DNA of 64,000 nt, from NCBI GenBank assembly GCA_900074885.1, contig FJUW01000004.1:992001-1056000 (forward strand), written 5' to 3'. The translations under genes and the position numbers were made by a program. Below the pieces are notes generated by a model. It made no database searches. It saw only the letters and a program-made list of their open reading frames with translations, and was not told the origin of the DNA. The stretch comes from Rhynchosporium graminicola. Its lineage: Eukaryota; Ascomycota; Leotiomycetes; Helotiales; Ploettnerulaceae. This document shows positions 46,475 through 59,077 of this stretch, one piece after another (position 1 is the stretch's first letter; each line of letters begins with the position of its first letter).

Positions 46475-49400
46475 ATGAGTCTTGACTTGTCGCCGCGATC
46501 AGTACGGTTCTCTGAAGGGGCTGCTGAGGAAAGAGTTAAGGACCTGGACACCCTCAAAACACCAAGGGTCATGGAACGCCCCCATGTGCAGACGAGCGAT
46601 TCGGGGGGGTCGGGCTCCTCTGCAGAAACTCAAGATGAGCTTGTATTGGACAGCAGACTCGTCAATCAAGCTGCAGCACTTCCATTACCCGACCTACGAT
46701 CATCGGTTTCAAGCATGACTTCGAGCATGAGGAGTCACCGAAGTAACGCGGATGCGAGCGGGATATATAGAGTGGAGACGGCTTCTCCATTCTCCCCTAC
46801 CACGGCTGTCCTCAATGGCGCAACAAGTCGACCTCAAAGACCAACTGCGCCAGCTCGAACACCGTCCAGTACATACGCTCCAGCGCGGCGGCCACCACAG
46901 CCACCCTATATTACGATTTCAGACCGGAATCGTTCCATGTCAACGTCTCGATTTCGGCAAGATCCCAATGCTTCGTATAGGGCGCAAGAGAAGGCATACG
47001 TGCAGCGATTACGAGAGGATCAGCCAATGGAGTACTTCGAACCATACACACCAAGTGTTGGATATGGGACAGGGTCGGATTCAGAGGACGAATCGTCAGC
47101 AGAACCACAATTCGATGGCGACGCATACGATCAGGAAACGCTATTGTTTTACGGCAATGAGAGCATGCAACCTACGGCAGAAGATCTTCAGGATCCTACA
47201 AATCGAGAACGGTTGGAATGGCATGGGATGCTGGCTTCAGTTTTGACAGGAGACGTTGTAAGACAGGAGAAGAAGCGTCTGATAGGCGCATCGGACAAGC
47301 AGGGAGCGAACCTCAACACAGAAATTTGGTTAGGTGTCCGTTCGAAGAACTGTGGACGGACATTAGCTGCGCAACGGAGGATGATCGAGGATACGCGAGC
47401 GACACTGGACACTTTGCTAGACGAGATTGTCAGATTCCAAGTTCAAGGAGAGAGTGAAGCGGGCAAAGCACCGATAGATCAAGTCCGGGATGTTGTTGCG
47501 AAGATCGAAAAGTGCGAGAGCCTATATCCTTCTCGTTTGGCTTTGGAGGTTGCCAACAAGCTTGCGGCTTCCCCTCAATTTCACGCCACTTGCGATGCTG
47601 TTATCTCATGGCACAATACGACAGAGCTGATCAATACGGAGTTGGGCATCTTACAGAATTGGGTCGGAAATGCCGAGTTGGATTTCAACCGTGCTAAAGA
47701 ACGTTCACCTTCTGGGAATGGATTGTCGGACGAATCATCATTCATCGACAGGCTCCTGAAAGAGGATGGTCTTCGATCTTTACAAGGCGACAAGAGCATC
47801 ATCATAGGCGTCTCGGAGGTTATCATGAAGGCCAAGAGAACTCTCATACAGAACTCGGAAGGCTTTGCTAAACGGCATCTTCCCCCATATATCGAAGAGT
47901 TGTTGACTCTCATCAATTTTCCGTCCAGGCTGATCGAGGAGATCATCAAGGTTCGGCTGCAATTCGCCAGAAAGATGAAGGACTCTGCTCAGCAAAACTC
48001 TATGATGCAGGAGCAAATGATCTCCCAGTTTCAAATTCTGCTAAAGCTTGCTATCCGTATCAAACAAGAATACTTGACGATATCGCAACCAGAACCTGGA
48101 TGGGACCTTCCACCTTGCATCGATGACGAATCTTTCGACCAGATAGTCCTTGACGCCCTCAAACTTTACTTCAAAATGCTGAATTGGAAGCTTGGTGGCA
48201 ATAAGAATACATTCAAAGAAGCCGAAGTCCTAGAGCAAGAATGGGAGTTTTCCAACGAGATCGGACGTCACCTCCAAGGCGGTGATGTAGAGGTCGCTGA
48301 GCAGTTTAGTTCGCTTACACACAAGGCATTCTATCGCCTGAGCTCAACTTTCGAACGCGAGCTTCAACGAAAACCAAAGGAGACTGCTGCCGAGATGACG
48401 AAACGCTACAAGCAGAGTCTTGATTCTGTCCGTGTTCGACAGCGTATGCTACAGCGGTTTTCTAGGCAGCTGAGTGATCGATTCGAAAACGCTACGGACT
48501 TCAGTATCTCACTGAGACATGAATCTCTGCAAAACCTGTATTCACGACTGATAGAAACAGGACATTTTCTGGTTTATACTGCTAGTATCGAGCATGACGG
48601 GATCTTTTTGATCGCTTCACCATCTCTCTACAATCGGCCACAGGATATCCAGTCTATTCTCGGGACGTGCTACCACTCGGAACAGGTACAAGAAGATCCG
48701 ACGAACCCATATATTCTGGTTCTGCGACCTGAGAACGTCGTGCCATGGGATGGAAGACAGGTTGATGCAAATATCCGGGAGCCAGCAACCGACGTTAAGA
48801 TGGGCCATTTACGTCTCATCGCGGATGGTTCACAGATAAGGCTGCAAAATGCACGACAAGCTTTCTTGGAATCGATCGATATGCATTTGGACATGGTAGT
48901 AGAACAGCGATCAAATCTCAAGAAAGTCAACCTCAAGTTGACCGAGATAAAGAAAGTGGTCTACAAGCTTTCCAATCTGATCATGGACAGTGTTGAGATT
49001 GTGAGAAAGCAAACTGATGGCATGGACTGTCAGGAACTCATCCAGACATGCTTTATCTTCGCTACTGAATTCGGACAGAGATCTCTGCTCTACATGGATC
49101 GAAACCGCAAGCAGATGAATAATCTTAAATTGACGAAGCTCGCCTTAGACTGGGTCAGCTTCGTTTGCGACGATTGCATTGCGACTGATCGGAAAACATT
49201 CAGATGGGCTGTCCAAGCTCTAGAATTTGCCATGAAAATGACGCAGGGGCAACATATACTCGCCCTCGGCGAAGACGAGTATACACGACTGCGTGCTAAA
49301 GTTGCAGGCTGTATGTCACTCTTGATTTCTCATTTCGACATTATGGGCGCACGTTCCACACTTGCCGCTCAGGCCGAGAAGCAAAGAATGGAAGCAATAG

Positions 49401-50559
49401 CAGGTCAATTCAGGAAGATGGATATGAGCCGCATGTTGGACGACGAAGAGTCGTCTAGATATGTTCGAGAGCAAAGGCTAGAAGAATTGGCCTACCTTGA
49501 CGATGCTCGAAAGCAAAAGGAGGCGGAGAGACAAGCACTTGGAAGAGTACTCGAGGAGTCAAGTGAAGCTGATCGATCGCTCACCTTCCTCTCATCTTCT
49601 GCTTCGAACGTCAATATGCGCTGGCAGCAAGGTAATTTTGTTGGTGGCGGCACATTCGGATCTGTCTATGCAGCTATCAATCTCGACTCTGGCCACTTGA
49701 TGGCAGTGAAGGAAATTCGTCTGCAGGATCCGTCGCTAATTCCAACGATTGCTGGTCAGATCAAAGATGAGATGAGCGTCTTGGAGGTCCTAGATCACCC
49801 AAATGTTGTCTCATATCATGGTATCGAGGTTCATCGAGACAAGGTCTACATATTCATGGAGTTTTGTTCTGGTGGTTCGTTAGCTGGTCTGTTAGAGCAT
49901 GGTCGGATCGAGGACGAACAAGTCATCATGGTGTACTCTTTGCAGTTGCTTGAGGGTCTTGCATACTTACATGAGAGTGGGATTGTTCATCGTGACATCA
50001 AACCAGAAAGTAAGTCGTAGACTTCCCATAACAATAGCATAACTGACTATTTTTAGACATTCTGCTCAATCACAATGGCGTCATTAAGTATGTGGACTTT
50101 GGTGCAGCAAAAGTAATCGCTCGTCAGGGCAAGACTCTTGTTGCTGCTGAGCCTGGAAAGGCGAACAAATCCATGACAGGAACACCAATGTACATGTCTC
50201 CCGAAGTCATCAAGGGCGAAAATCCCGGACGCGCTGGTGCCGTTGATGTCTGGTCATTAGGCTGCGTCATCCTTGAGATGGCAACTGGCCGCCGACCATG
50301 GGCATCACTCGATAACGAATGGGCCATCATGTACAACATCGCACAAGGCAACCCACCTCAACTACCAGCCATGGATCAGCTCAGTCCGGAAGGTATCGAC
50401 TTCCTGAAGCGATGCTTCGTTCGGGATCCTAAGAAACGCGCGTCGGCCGCCGAATTACTCCAACACGAATGGATCATGGCCATCAAGTCTCAAGTTGCGA
50501 TCGAGCCCAGCACGCCTAGCGATGCTGGATCCAGTCATTCTCGTGGCAGTCTCGGTTGA
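46475..50559 (+). CDS. SSK2: MAP kinase kinase kinase of the HOG pathway (Ssk2/Ssk22/OS-4 type)
   Basis: This kinase receives the signal from the Ssk1 response regulator and phosphorylates the Pbs2-type MAPKK in osmotic and fungicide stress. The ATG at 46475 opens a frame of about 1,175 codons; an intron of about 47 bp near 50009-50056 (donor GTAAGT, acceptor TTTTTAG) splits the catalytic loop between HRDIKPE and NILLNHNGV. The N-terminal 200 residues are Ser-rich and disordered. A long helical region follows (LIEEIIKVRLQFARKMKDSA; MDLDMVV-like helix with VEQRSNLKKVNLKLTEIKKV), typical of Ssk2 regulatory domains. The kinase domain has GGGTFGSVYAAINL, MAVKEIRL, HRDIKPEN, VDFGAAKVI, GTPMYMSPEVIKGE and DVWSLGCVILEMATGRRPW. 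Total length is about 1,350 residues, matching the family. DFGAA in place of DFGxS is normal for this group. Confidence 0.95.
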
Positions 50560-52767
50560 TTTGAGTTTTGAAGCGGTGACCAAATGCCGTCTTTATTATG
50601 TTTGTTGCCCTTGGTGGATCTCAAACCAAACGTCCAACGTTTCTGGTCTGTCCCAACCTTTCGATCGGATAGCACTCCGTTTCTTCATCACCTTCCCCAT
50701 TACCGGGAACGACGAATTCTTTGCCAAGAAACGTCACGTCATTATTTTCCTTGCCTTGTTGTTTATTTAAGATACTTGTTTCGATAGCGATACGCAGCAT
50801 ACGAAGCGTATTTGGGGCAGAAACGGCACAGCATCAGCGAATGAGTCAGGCGTTTTGCAGTTTTGATAATATGTTATTTGTCACGCCAGATCGAAGAACA
50901 TCAGATCGTATTTGATGAGGGGCATGCGCCATCTCTTGTTTGAGGCTCCTGCTCCCTAGTCTTCTGTACGGTGGAGGCAGGTGGTCAGGGAGGAGAAGAG
51001 GGGGCAATAGAGGAATGTACTGGCAGTGGATGCTAAGGCATTAGATGTGCCAATCATTGGGGTATTGTATGCCCAGTAGATACGCAGGCAGACATACGCC
51101 GAAGACGACAAGTATAAACGACTCGGTCCGATCGAGCAGAGACGGGGTGTGATGTGATGTATCATTGTTGAGAGCAGAGAGAAGCCGTAGAACAATGCAG
51201 TAATGAAAGTAAATGTAATGATCATCTCCGGGCTTCAGTCTTAACACTCAAAGTCACCCCCTTCGCATACTTTTATCTCCTCGTTGTCGATCATGAAATA
51301 TGAGAAAGTAAACAGACAACTACCGAGCAACTGAACATTTTAAGATTTTTAGATATCAATCGGCGGCTAAACTTACGCACTGCATTACATTACATTACAT
51401 TACATTACATTGCATTGCATTGCATTGCATTACACTTCCATGCATATGCAAATCACACCCCATGCAATGCTATGCACATCGTGTATCTCTCCCAAACCAC
51501 GCCTATCGCCTGCTGCCTGCTGCCTGCAACTTCAGATACTCAAACCTCTCATTCCTATCATCTCATCTCGTCTCATATCACCCCCCCCTCTCTCTTTCTC
51601 TCTCATTAGCTCAATCTTCTTATCTCGCCTCAGCTTCTAAACAGTCTCGTTTCATTTCCTTTTTTTTTTCAGACCCCACGCGCACGCCAGATGTCACTGT
51701 CACTGTCACTGTCCCTGTCACTGTCCCTGTCACTGTCCCTGTCACTGTCACTGTCGGTGTCAGAGGTCAAAGCACCTGCCTATCTGCATCTGCATCAGCA
51801 CAAGTAAAGTCCAAGCGAGCGAGCGAGCGAGCATCCTGATGATGTGATGCTTTCGTCAGATCATCGTCGTCCCGTGCTCGTGCTCGTGCTCGTGGGATGT
51901 ATCTATTGGATTCGACGGGACGCAGCGGGATGGGCTGAGACATCTATATCTACGGAGCGCTTAAGGTTTATGGGAAGGGCAGGGCTAGGCGTTTTGAAAC
52001 GTTGAGGAGTGACGGGTTGAGTTGGTTAGCTGGTGGTACTGTGCCCGAGTATTCGGTTTGGTTTGGTATGGGATGAGACGAGATGACTAGGTATATGTGT
52101 GTATTCGAAGCTTGTGAAGGAAGGAAGATCTTTGTTTAGGTAGACCGGCTATTCTTTTTTCAACGCCAGAGGTCGGTACCGCGTCTCTGTAGGCGAAGCA
52201 GCGTGTCTGCTGGGTTTGTATTTTGGCGTTTCATCGAGGATTGGTAGGGATTTCGGAATGTTACTTGAATAATTCTCTGTGGTAACAAAACCCTGTAATA
52301 TCTTCGCGACTTTGGGATCGAAGTCTGAGATGGTTCGCCACAAGATATTAGAGTCATAAATCTATTGTTCATTTGATGACTTAATCAAGGTAAACAGCGC
52401 CGGGAACGCATTTGCCCAGCCTCGGTAGCGCATTATCACATATGGAAAGGATGAAATGAGACGACTCTCTGTAGAGATGGCTTCAGTGGTACTTCATTGT
52501 TGATTTATCGTTCATCTAATCACCAAGTACTATCCTAATCTACTCCTATCGCGTTCTCTGTTTTGATCTTCCAAGCAATGAAAACAATCGCACAAACAGT
52601 ATGTCAGTGAGTATGATTGACACAGCCGCGCTGGACAAGTCCTAATACGTGTTTGGCTTGAAGGCTGTGTCTGTCTGCCAGTCGATTGCACATATTCTTG
52701 CGTCATCGTCGTCGTCCTTCTCCAGTTGATCTGATTTGATCCGTCTGTTCTAACCTCTCTCCATAGT
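50560..52767. other. Gene-poor stretch downstream of SSK2
   Basis: No gene was recognised. It includes the microsatellite cluster at 51383-51900 and, near 52289-52320, a stretch related to the degenerate repeat at 10.4 kb. Confidence 0.4.
51383..51900. repeat. Cluster of unrelated microsatellites
   Basis: Within about 520 bp there are ATTAC/ATTGC pentamers (51383-51432), a C/T-rich tract (51580-51605), CTGTCA/CTGTCC hexamers (51694-51757), GAGC tetramers (51813-51832) and CGTGCT hexamers (51870-51893). Confidence 0.85.
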
Positions 52768-54290
52768 TTAAGCATAGTACGATAGATAGCACGGATGCCC
52801 ATTTCCAAGCACCAGCCTAGTTAGCACAAGGCTTTCTGGCAGCACTTTCCCAGTCTCCGCCAAACGCTTTTGTATAACGTAGATTCGTGCAACGTGATAT
52901 TGGCCGATTAATGTGTCGATGTGATCTCCGGAGAGCAAGCCGCGCTTTTAGCAAGAAGCTTTGTCAAAACTTGAATCGCCTCTGCTAACATGTCTAGTTT
53001 TGTACCGTCATCATCGGACAAGCTCTGTTGGATCTGGCTTTGCTGTTAGCATCTGTCATGAATTGAAACGAAAAATGGATCGAAGCACAGTTTGAAAGAG
53101 AAACTCTTACCAGCATTATTCCAAGATTTTGGGCAGTTGTCATCCACTCTTTCTCAGCTGTAAACGGAGAGAATTCCATATATCGTAAGGCCCTCCGCGG
53201 CAATAAGATCGCTTCATCGGTCTTCTCTTGCAGCATCTTCACCTGAGCAAGAAGGGCGTTGGTATGTAATATGAAATGCGCGTCTGTCTGCTCATCGCAT
53301 GTCAGACGGCTGCTCTCCAAAATATGAGCAGCGGCCGCAAGATCACCTGTCATGTAATAGAGGTATCCCGGAGCCTTTGAAGTGTTTTGTAGAGGCAATT
53401 TTGGTCCGCTGTTGTTGTCCCAGAGGTCACCGAAGATGGCAAGTACTGGTGGGATCTGGCTATAGTGTTGTTATAATCCTCGCGATGTCCAAGACCATGA
53501 TCTCGTCCCCTCTGGCTGGCTTCATCGGTCCTTTAGTTTTCTAGAAAGTAGTTTGATCGATAGCAGCTGATGAGAGTACTGAGCTCTGAGTACTCGTGCA
53601 GAGAATTTTTACCAGTGAGAAAGGTCTTGCTATCAAACTCGCTTGCATGTTCCTGCTCGTAAAACATACGAATAGCATAGAGATATGTGAACAAAGGCAA
53701 CCTGAAAATCATATAAACCATGAGGTGTTTTCCATAACTTGGAGCGTCGAGTCGATCGCTGAACAAAGCCAGTTCGAGCAGTCTCGTATAGTTGGCTATA
53801 CCTACCTTTCTTCAGGCCTTTCACGGTTTTTATGCGAGGAGCTGAATATACCAGAGAAGATTCATCGCATCGGAGCGGGAGTGGTAGATTACAACTTCTT
53901 CGATCGTGTGTACGTATAAGGTTGTGACATAGACGAAGGACTCATTGGCGAGAAAGGTAAGCTTTACTAGCAGCGTTCGCTGTTGCAAAGCTCAATGTAC
54001 CATACTGAACATTGGTAATCATAGCGTCATTTTCCAGCGGTAGATCATACTGAAGTTGTTCGAGGATGTGCTCAGTATCTCCATGGAAAGGCGGCTTCCA
54101 TAAATTGCGTCACAGAACTGTATCCTGCTAGATGTAGCACACTGTTTGTCAAACTGGCGGTGAGAGTTTCAGTATATACCACGAGGCAATTGTATATTGT
54201 GTAGTGAAATTGTATGATGTTATGCCAGAACTTGGTTCCTTGGCTCCGTCTGAGTGGAGATACTAGAGGCAAGTAGCATCAAAGACGCTT
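52768..54290 (-). pseudogene. Decayed TPR-containing gene
   Basis: Reading the minus strand, several open segments resemble one protein with kinesin-light-chain-like TPR repeats. At 53398-53110 there is APGYLYYMTGDLAAAAHILE, then NALLAQVKMLQEKTDEAILL, PRRALRYMEFSPF and WMTTAQNLGIMLV. An intron-like gap follows, then QIQQSLSDDDGTKLDMLAEA at about 53045. In another frame come DHIDTLIGQYHVARIYVIQK and LVLTRLVLGNGHPCYLSYYA, ending at 52768. Upstream segments at 54060-53960 and 53790-53560 (LLELALFSDRLDAPSYGKHL) may belong to it or to a second relic; the latter looks faintly like a BTB C-terminal helix. The frame changes at least twice without acceptable introns, so I call it a pseudogene. If the frames can be joined by RNA evidence it would be a live TPR gene. 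Confidence 0.45.
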
Positions 54291-57200
54291 TGATGAACTG
54301 CTCACCGTACCTAACGACATGATACTTTTGAAATCAAGAAGAGGCTCCGGCGATTCCTGTCGCATAGTGATCAAATGATCAAATGATCAATCCTCTTCCT
54401 TGCTTTTGATCAGACTTACAATTTCCTACCTAAGTATTCAGTACACAATACTCAAGGTAATTCGGCTTTTGCAACTGTAAATGTCGCGTTTCGTACCGAA
54501 CCGTCCGGCTAAGTTTCCCCTGCTGGTGACTTCCGATCGATGCAGTGGTCGGCTAGTGGATAAACAGACAGGCGCTCCATGGCGCGTCCGTATGCGAGTC
54601 ATCATATTTTGGGGTATGGGTGAGGATCAATACAATTCTCCGCTTGCGCATAAATAAAGAAACAGGAATGCCTGCGAACTGCATACATAGCATACCATGG
54701 CGTGGCAAGACACATGCACATGCAGCTTCTTCCAGCCTGGAGCAGGCTGCGATCTATGCACTGCACGTTCTTCAAAATCAGATGTGTCTTGCGGTGAGTG
54801 GTGATCCCATGGATAACTGTACGGACACTGCGGGAGCAAGCGGAACTCTGATTGTGAGAAAGAGGTAGGCGGGTGATCGGATCCCGAGACCTTGGATTTC
54901 AAGCTTTCCTCTTCCTTTCCTTGTCTGGAGGAGATTAGAGTCTGAGCTATCAATCGTGGTGTACTAGTGGGCAAGACGATGGGGATGTGGATGAAGTGGT
55001 GCATCTGGCGGTGTATACATGCACAGCCGAGGAAGCAAGGGGGAGGTTCTGATGCGAAGCGAATCATTGTTGTGATTGGGTGTCGGGGAGGAGAAACTTG
55101 GAAGTTACTAGGAAGTGTCGGTCTGCTCGACCAGCGCAGGTACTGCGGCACCAGTGCAGGTACACGTACATTGGACAATTTAGCTTTTGCGGTAGAGCTA
55201 GTAGTTTCTAGATCGCCTTCTGGCATCTGTAAGACTCAGTTGCTGTTGGGTTGAGTATGGGATGTAGATATGCAGGAGGATATTAGTGGTAGTAAAGTGG
55301 AGAATAGTATGCCACATGTGATCGCGCGACTGGTACGCCTTGCGAGATTGAAGCCAAATCTCAGCCTTTTCTTCCTTTACTATTACCACTTTCGGCTTAC
55401 TGTAAAAGAAAATGGTGATGATAGTGGTTCAGCTGTGGTTGTGGTGCGTTGTTCAGGCGGTGACCAAGGTGAAGTGTCAGCGTTTCAGCTCTGGGATACA
55501 GCATTTATTTGGATGGATGACAGACTAATGAAGGGAACGAGATGAGGCTGCAAGAAACCCTGTTTTATCTGGACTTCCCAGCACCAGTCAGAGTCATGAC
55601 AAATGAAAGCCTGTGAAGATCCAAAAGGAATGAAGAGTGGCGTTTGTACCAAGATTGATGTGTGTTCGGTTCATGCTGCATGAAGGCTTTCTGCTAGGCA
55701 GATCAAGACCGTGCGATTCATGCTCATGGTTACTAGACGGGGTCTCAAAATTCTGGGGAAGCATAATGGTCAACTCAAAGTGTGGCTCAGTGTTTCGGAA
55801 GGGCTTCGATAGGATGAGGGTGACTGCTTTGAGCTAATTATATGATCTATGGTTGCAAAACCTTAATGTGTTTCCCAAACCAACCATGGATATATTGGAA
55901 ACAGTCTTCATCCGTAAGATGGGAGTGCTTTCATAGACATGGCTGATATGGCGGGGATGGCAGATGGGCCCGCCTAGTTCCCGGAGGAATAAATTTGATA
56001 CAGAACGATGTTTCTCTGAATCACTACTTCAAATACTAAGACCCAGTCTCAGTCTTGTAATCGTGTCTTAGGGAAGTCAATCTTCAAGCGGTAGTTGTTG
56101 CAGATAATGTGTTGCGTAATCCCATGAAGGGTTACTTCCTTCTAATCCATACCCCGGAAAAGGCATTCTATCTTTATGTCTGGTCCGAAACTCCAAAAGG
56201 CATGACTGACGTCTTTGACAGCCGTATAGAGTCTCGAACCAAACCTTCCTTCGATTTTCTACCAGGCATGCTTCCCAGGTTATGCGATGAGAGGTGTCAA
56301 TGATGCTATGCACGTTTGATGTCTGTGTGAAAGAAACGGATCATAGTAGATCGTATTTATGACTCTCATGAAATTCGATCGTGATGTCAACAAGAAGGAC
56401 TTCTTGATCCTAAGTCTTGATTAAGAGGAGGGGTAACTGCGTCTTCGGCAGCTTCACGTTTCTAGTCATGTCTCGGAAGATTTTTCTGCAAGTATCTATT
56501 GATTGTCTGTCAGGGTAGCTCGGATAGGCTCCACTCACCCGCCTGCACGCGTTGCGTACCTGTAATGTACTGTACGGCTGCGTTGCCCTGAACGATACTT
56601 CCGTACATACGATGTTCAGGTTAGCTAGGAGACGATCGATCATAGGTAAGAATTGGGGCAAATGATCACTGCCGACTGCGATCATCGCGAGGAGCAATGA
56701 ACTTTGCGACAGCTACCGACTTCACTGCGTAAAAGAATGATATTACGGAGTACAGTATAATACCCCTTGTAAGGTCCAGACTTGAGGAAAACAATTAAGA
56801 TTTGGTCTGTGTTTGAAGTGAACGAATCCCCATGGCGATCACACCTCATGGCCAGTCATGGACCCTTCATGGACCCATGGTGCCATCTGACGCCGAATCA
56901 TTTTCGCTTACTTTTACAGTATGAAGTTAATACCGTAATATTCGGGTTAATCGCCGTGGATCGAACGTTTCGAGTGAAATCCAATCCCCGTAAATTAAGA
57001 GAGGGGGTTTGATACAGTCGTATCCACTCCGGACCACGAGCTGTCAAATAATCCGCGCCAGCTACTGTAGAGAAATGTCTGCGGGGGAAACCCTTGCTTG
57101 CACATCCTGAGATCCTAACCTAAGCCAGTGGCTGTGGCTGAAGGCGAGGTGGTGGTTTTCTTCACCGCTGTATTCTAGCCAGCAGCTACTGTAGAGTAGT

Positions 57201-57578
57201 CGCTCGATTGACCTGTTACTGAGGTGAGGTACTGCACGTTTGGTACTGGACCCGGACACTACCGGTACTTGGACCTGACTTCCAATCTACTATTCTTCGT
57301 ACTGTACTAGAATAGATACCTACTCGAGTTCCAGTACTAGATTAGAATGCCGCAAAGTGCGGTTACAATACGCCAATCCCGCTTGCCACTCACTTATCGG
57401 CCTCATGGCATGATCGCAGGTCATGACTTGTGCTCTACAGGCCAGTGCTCAACTCATTTCCTTTTGCCTGTCATGATATTGTATAGTAGGTAGGACATGG
57501 CAATTGACAAATGGTCCTGGTGACTTGTCAAGGCGCACCCTCCACCAGTTCCCCCATGATAGCATCACCTACCTAGGT

Positions 57579-57622
57579 ATGTATGTATGTATGTTGCATG
57601 TATGTATGTATGTATGTATGTA
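57579..57622. repeat. (GTAT)n microsatellite
   Basis: This is a GTAT tetranucleotide array with one interruption (GTTGCAT), continuing to about 57630. Confidence 0.85.
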
Positions 57623-57835
57623 TCCATGTATCTATGGTCAAAATCGGACGAGAATAATGCAAAGATGCATACTCTTCCCTCTTCCATCCAGTTGCCCCTG
57701 CTTTGGGCAGAATTGCTGGCTGACAGCTGATTATTGCTGAGCTGAGTGATCGTGGCCACGCCTATTCCAATGCTTCGCATGATCGCACCAACCTGTACGG
57801 ATGGCAGGAGGTCCGATGACACTTCTAAAGCCTCT

Positions 57836-58002
57836 TGCTCTCTCTCCTCCTCTCCCCCTCTAATCCTCTCATCCTCTCATCCTCTCATCCTCTCATCCTC
57901 TCCTCCTCTCCTCCTCTCCCCCTCTAATCCTCTCATCCTCTCATCCTCTCCTCCTCTCCTCCTCTCCTCCTCTCCCCCTCCCCTCCTCCCCTCCTCCCCT
58001 CA
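57836..58002. repeat. C/T-rich minisatellite (CCTCTCATCCTCTC-like units)
   Basis: Tandem CCTCTCAT and CCTCTCCT units with C-rich variants run for about 165 bp, strictly pyrimidine on one strand apart from a few A bases. It lies about 1.2 kb before the membrane protein ATG. Confidence 0.85.
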
Positions 58003-59077
58003 CAAGCAACGCTCGAGCCCCTGGCTAGACTTTAGTCTCCGAACGAAACGCCTCCACAGCCAATCGATCTGATTCTGACTTTCTGCAAGTGCCCATGGCC
58101 CAACTCGGAGCTCCCCTGCTTCCCGTCATGGGTCTGCGTCTCTTACTCGGCCAGCCATGATCCATGATCCATGATCCATCAGCCATAAACCATCATCCAT
58201 TATCCATGACACCGCTCTCTCGGCTCTGTCCTCCAGTTGTTTAGAGCTGCCCTCGCTGCCGCACCTCGTGAGCTAGTTCTCTTACTGCAAGCACACAGAC
58301 CCTACTGTAGGCCTCCCTCCCTCTAAATCCTATCTATCTTCGGATAACGTGCTCGAAGTTGAGATAGCAGTGGACCGTTATCCTTGCTACACGCGGGATG
58401 ACATGGGGGTCGGTGGCCAAGTCAAGGAAGTAAGTGCCGTGCGGGCATCTTTATATTAGATGTGGTTGCCAGCCAGTTTTTGCTGTTGATATTTGTGCGC
58501 CTTCGACGTCGTCGGGTCATCTCTGTGTACTTTACTGAATTGATTGATTGATCAATTGATCGATTCATCACCCAGTACTAAGCCTTCTTATACACTCCCT
58601 ACAGACCTTCTTCTAGCTTTCTCAGAACTTGGTCTTTCATATTTTGGGATTTGGTTGCTTCCTTTCTTCGCCAGTGCACCATACATCGACTAGGACACAG
58701 CAATTTGTTGAAGCGCTATAACTGGAATCCCTTGGTCCATTGGAGTAACAGAATTATCGGATCAACCTTTCTAGCATGTGTCTCAAGCCTATCACTCGTT
58801 GTTCGAGGTGATCAAACGCCTTTTTCGATAACAAACACATTTCCATCAGCCGGAGTAGAAACTAGGAATTTTTCTAGGAATTGGCATTCGGCTTCTTCTA
58901 CAAATATCATTAGCGCTTCAGTCTTCGAGTCCTTCGACTTCAGTATCGTCGCCTGAAGCATCTACAACAGTTTTAATTAAGATATTCTTATATATCACAT
59001 CCACAAATTCCATCAATACCTCTTCGATTCGAGCAACAACGACGTCCGATTCAGTTCGGCAGGTATCAACACTACCA

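Larger units (their letters stand above)
54291..59077. other. Gene-poor stretch, 4.8 kb
   Basis: There are scattered frames, none convincing. The largest, 199 codons on the minus strand (54627-55226), has no family features. A 96-codon minus frame at 56410-56697 includes intron-like GTGAGT...CTTGCAG and could be a fragment. The right part holds simple repeats and the likely promoter and first exon of the membrane protein gene. Confidence 0.35.

Noticed and set aside
54627..55226. 199-codon minus-strand frame
   Set aside because: No domain, no ortholog-like motif, and antisense short frames of equal quality; most likely a chance frame in gene-poor DNA.
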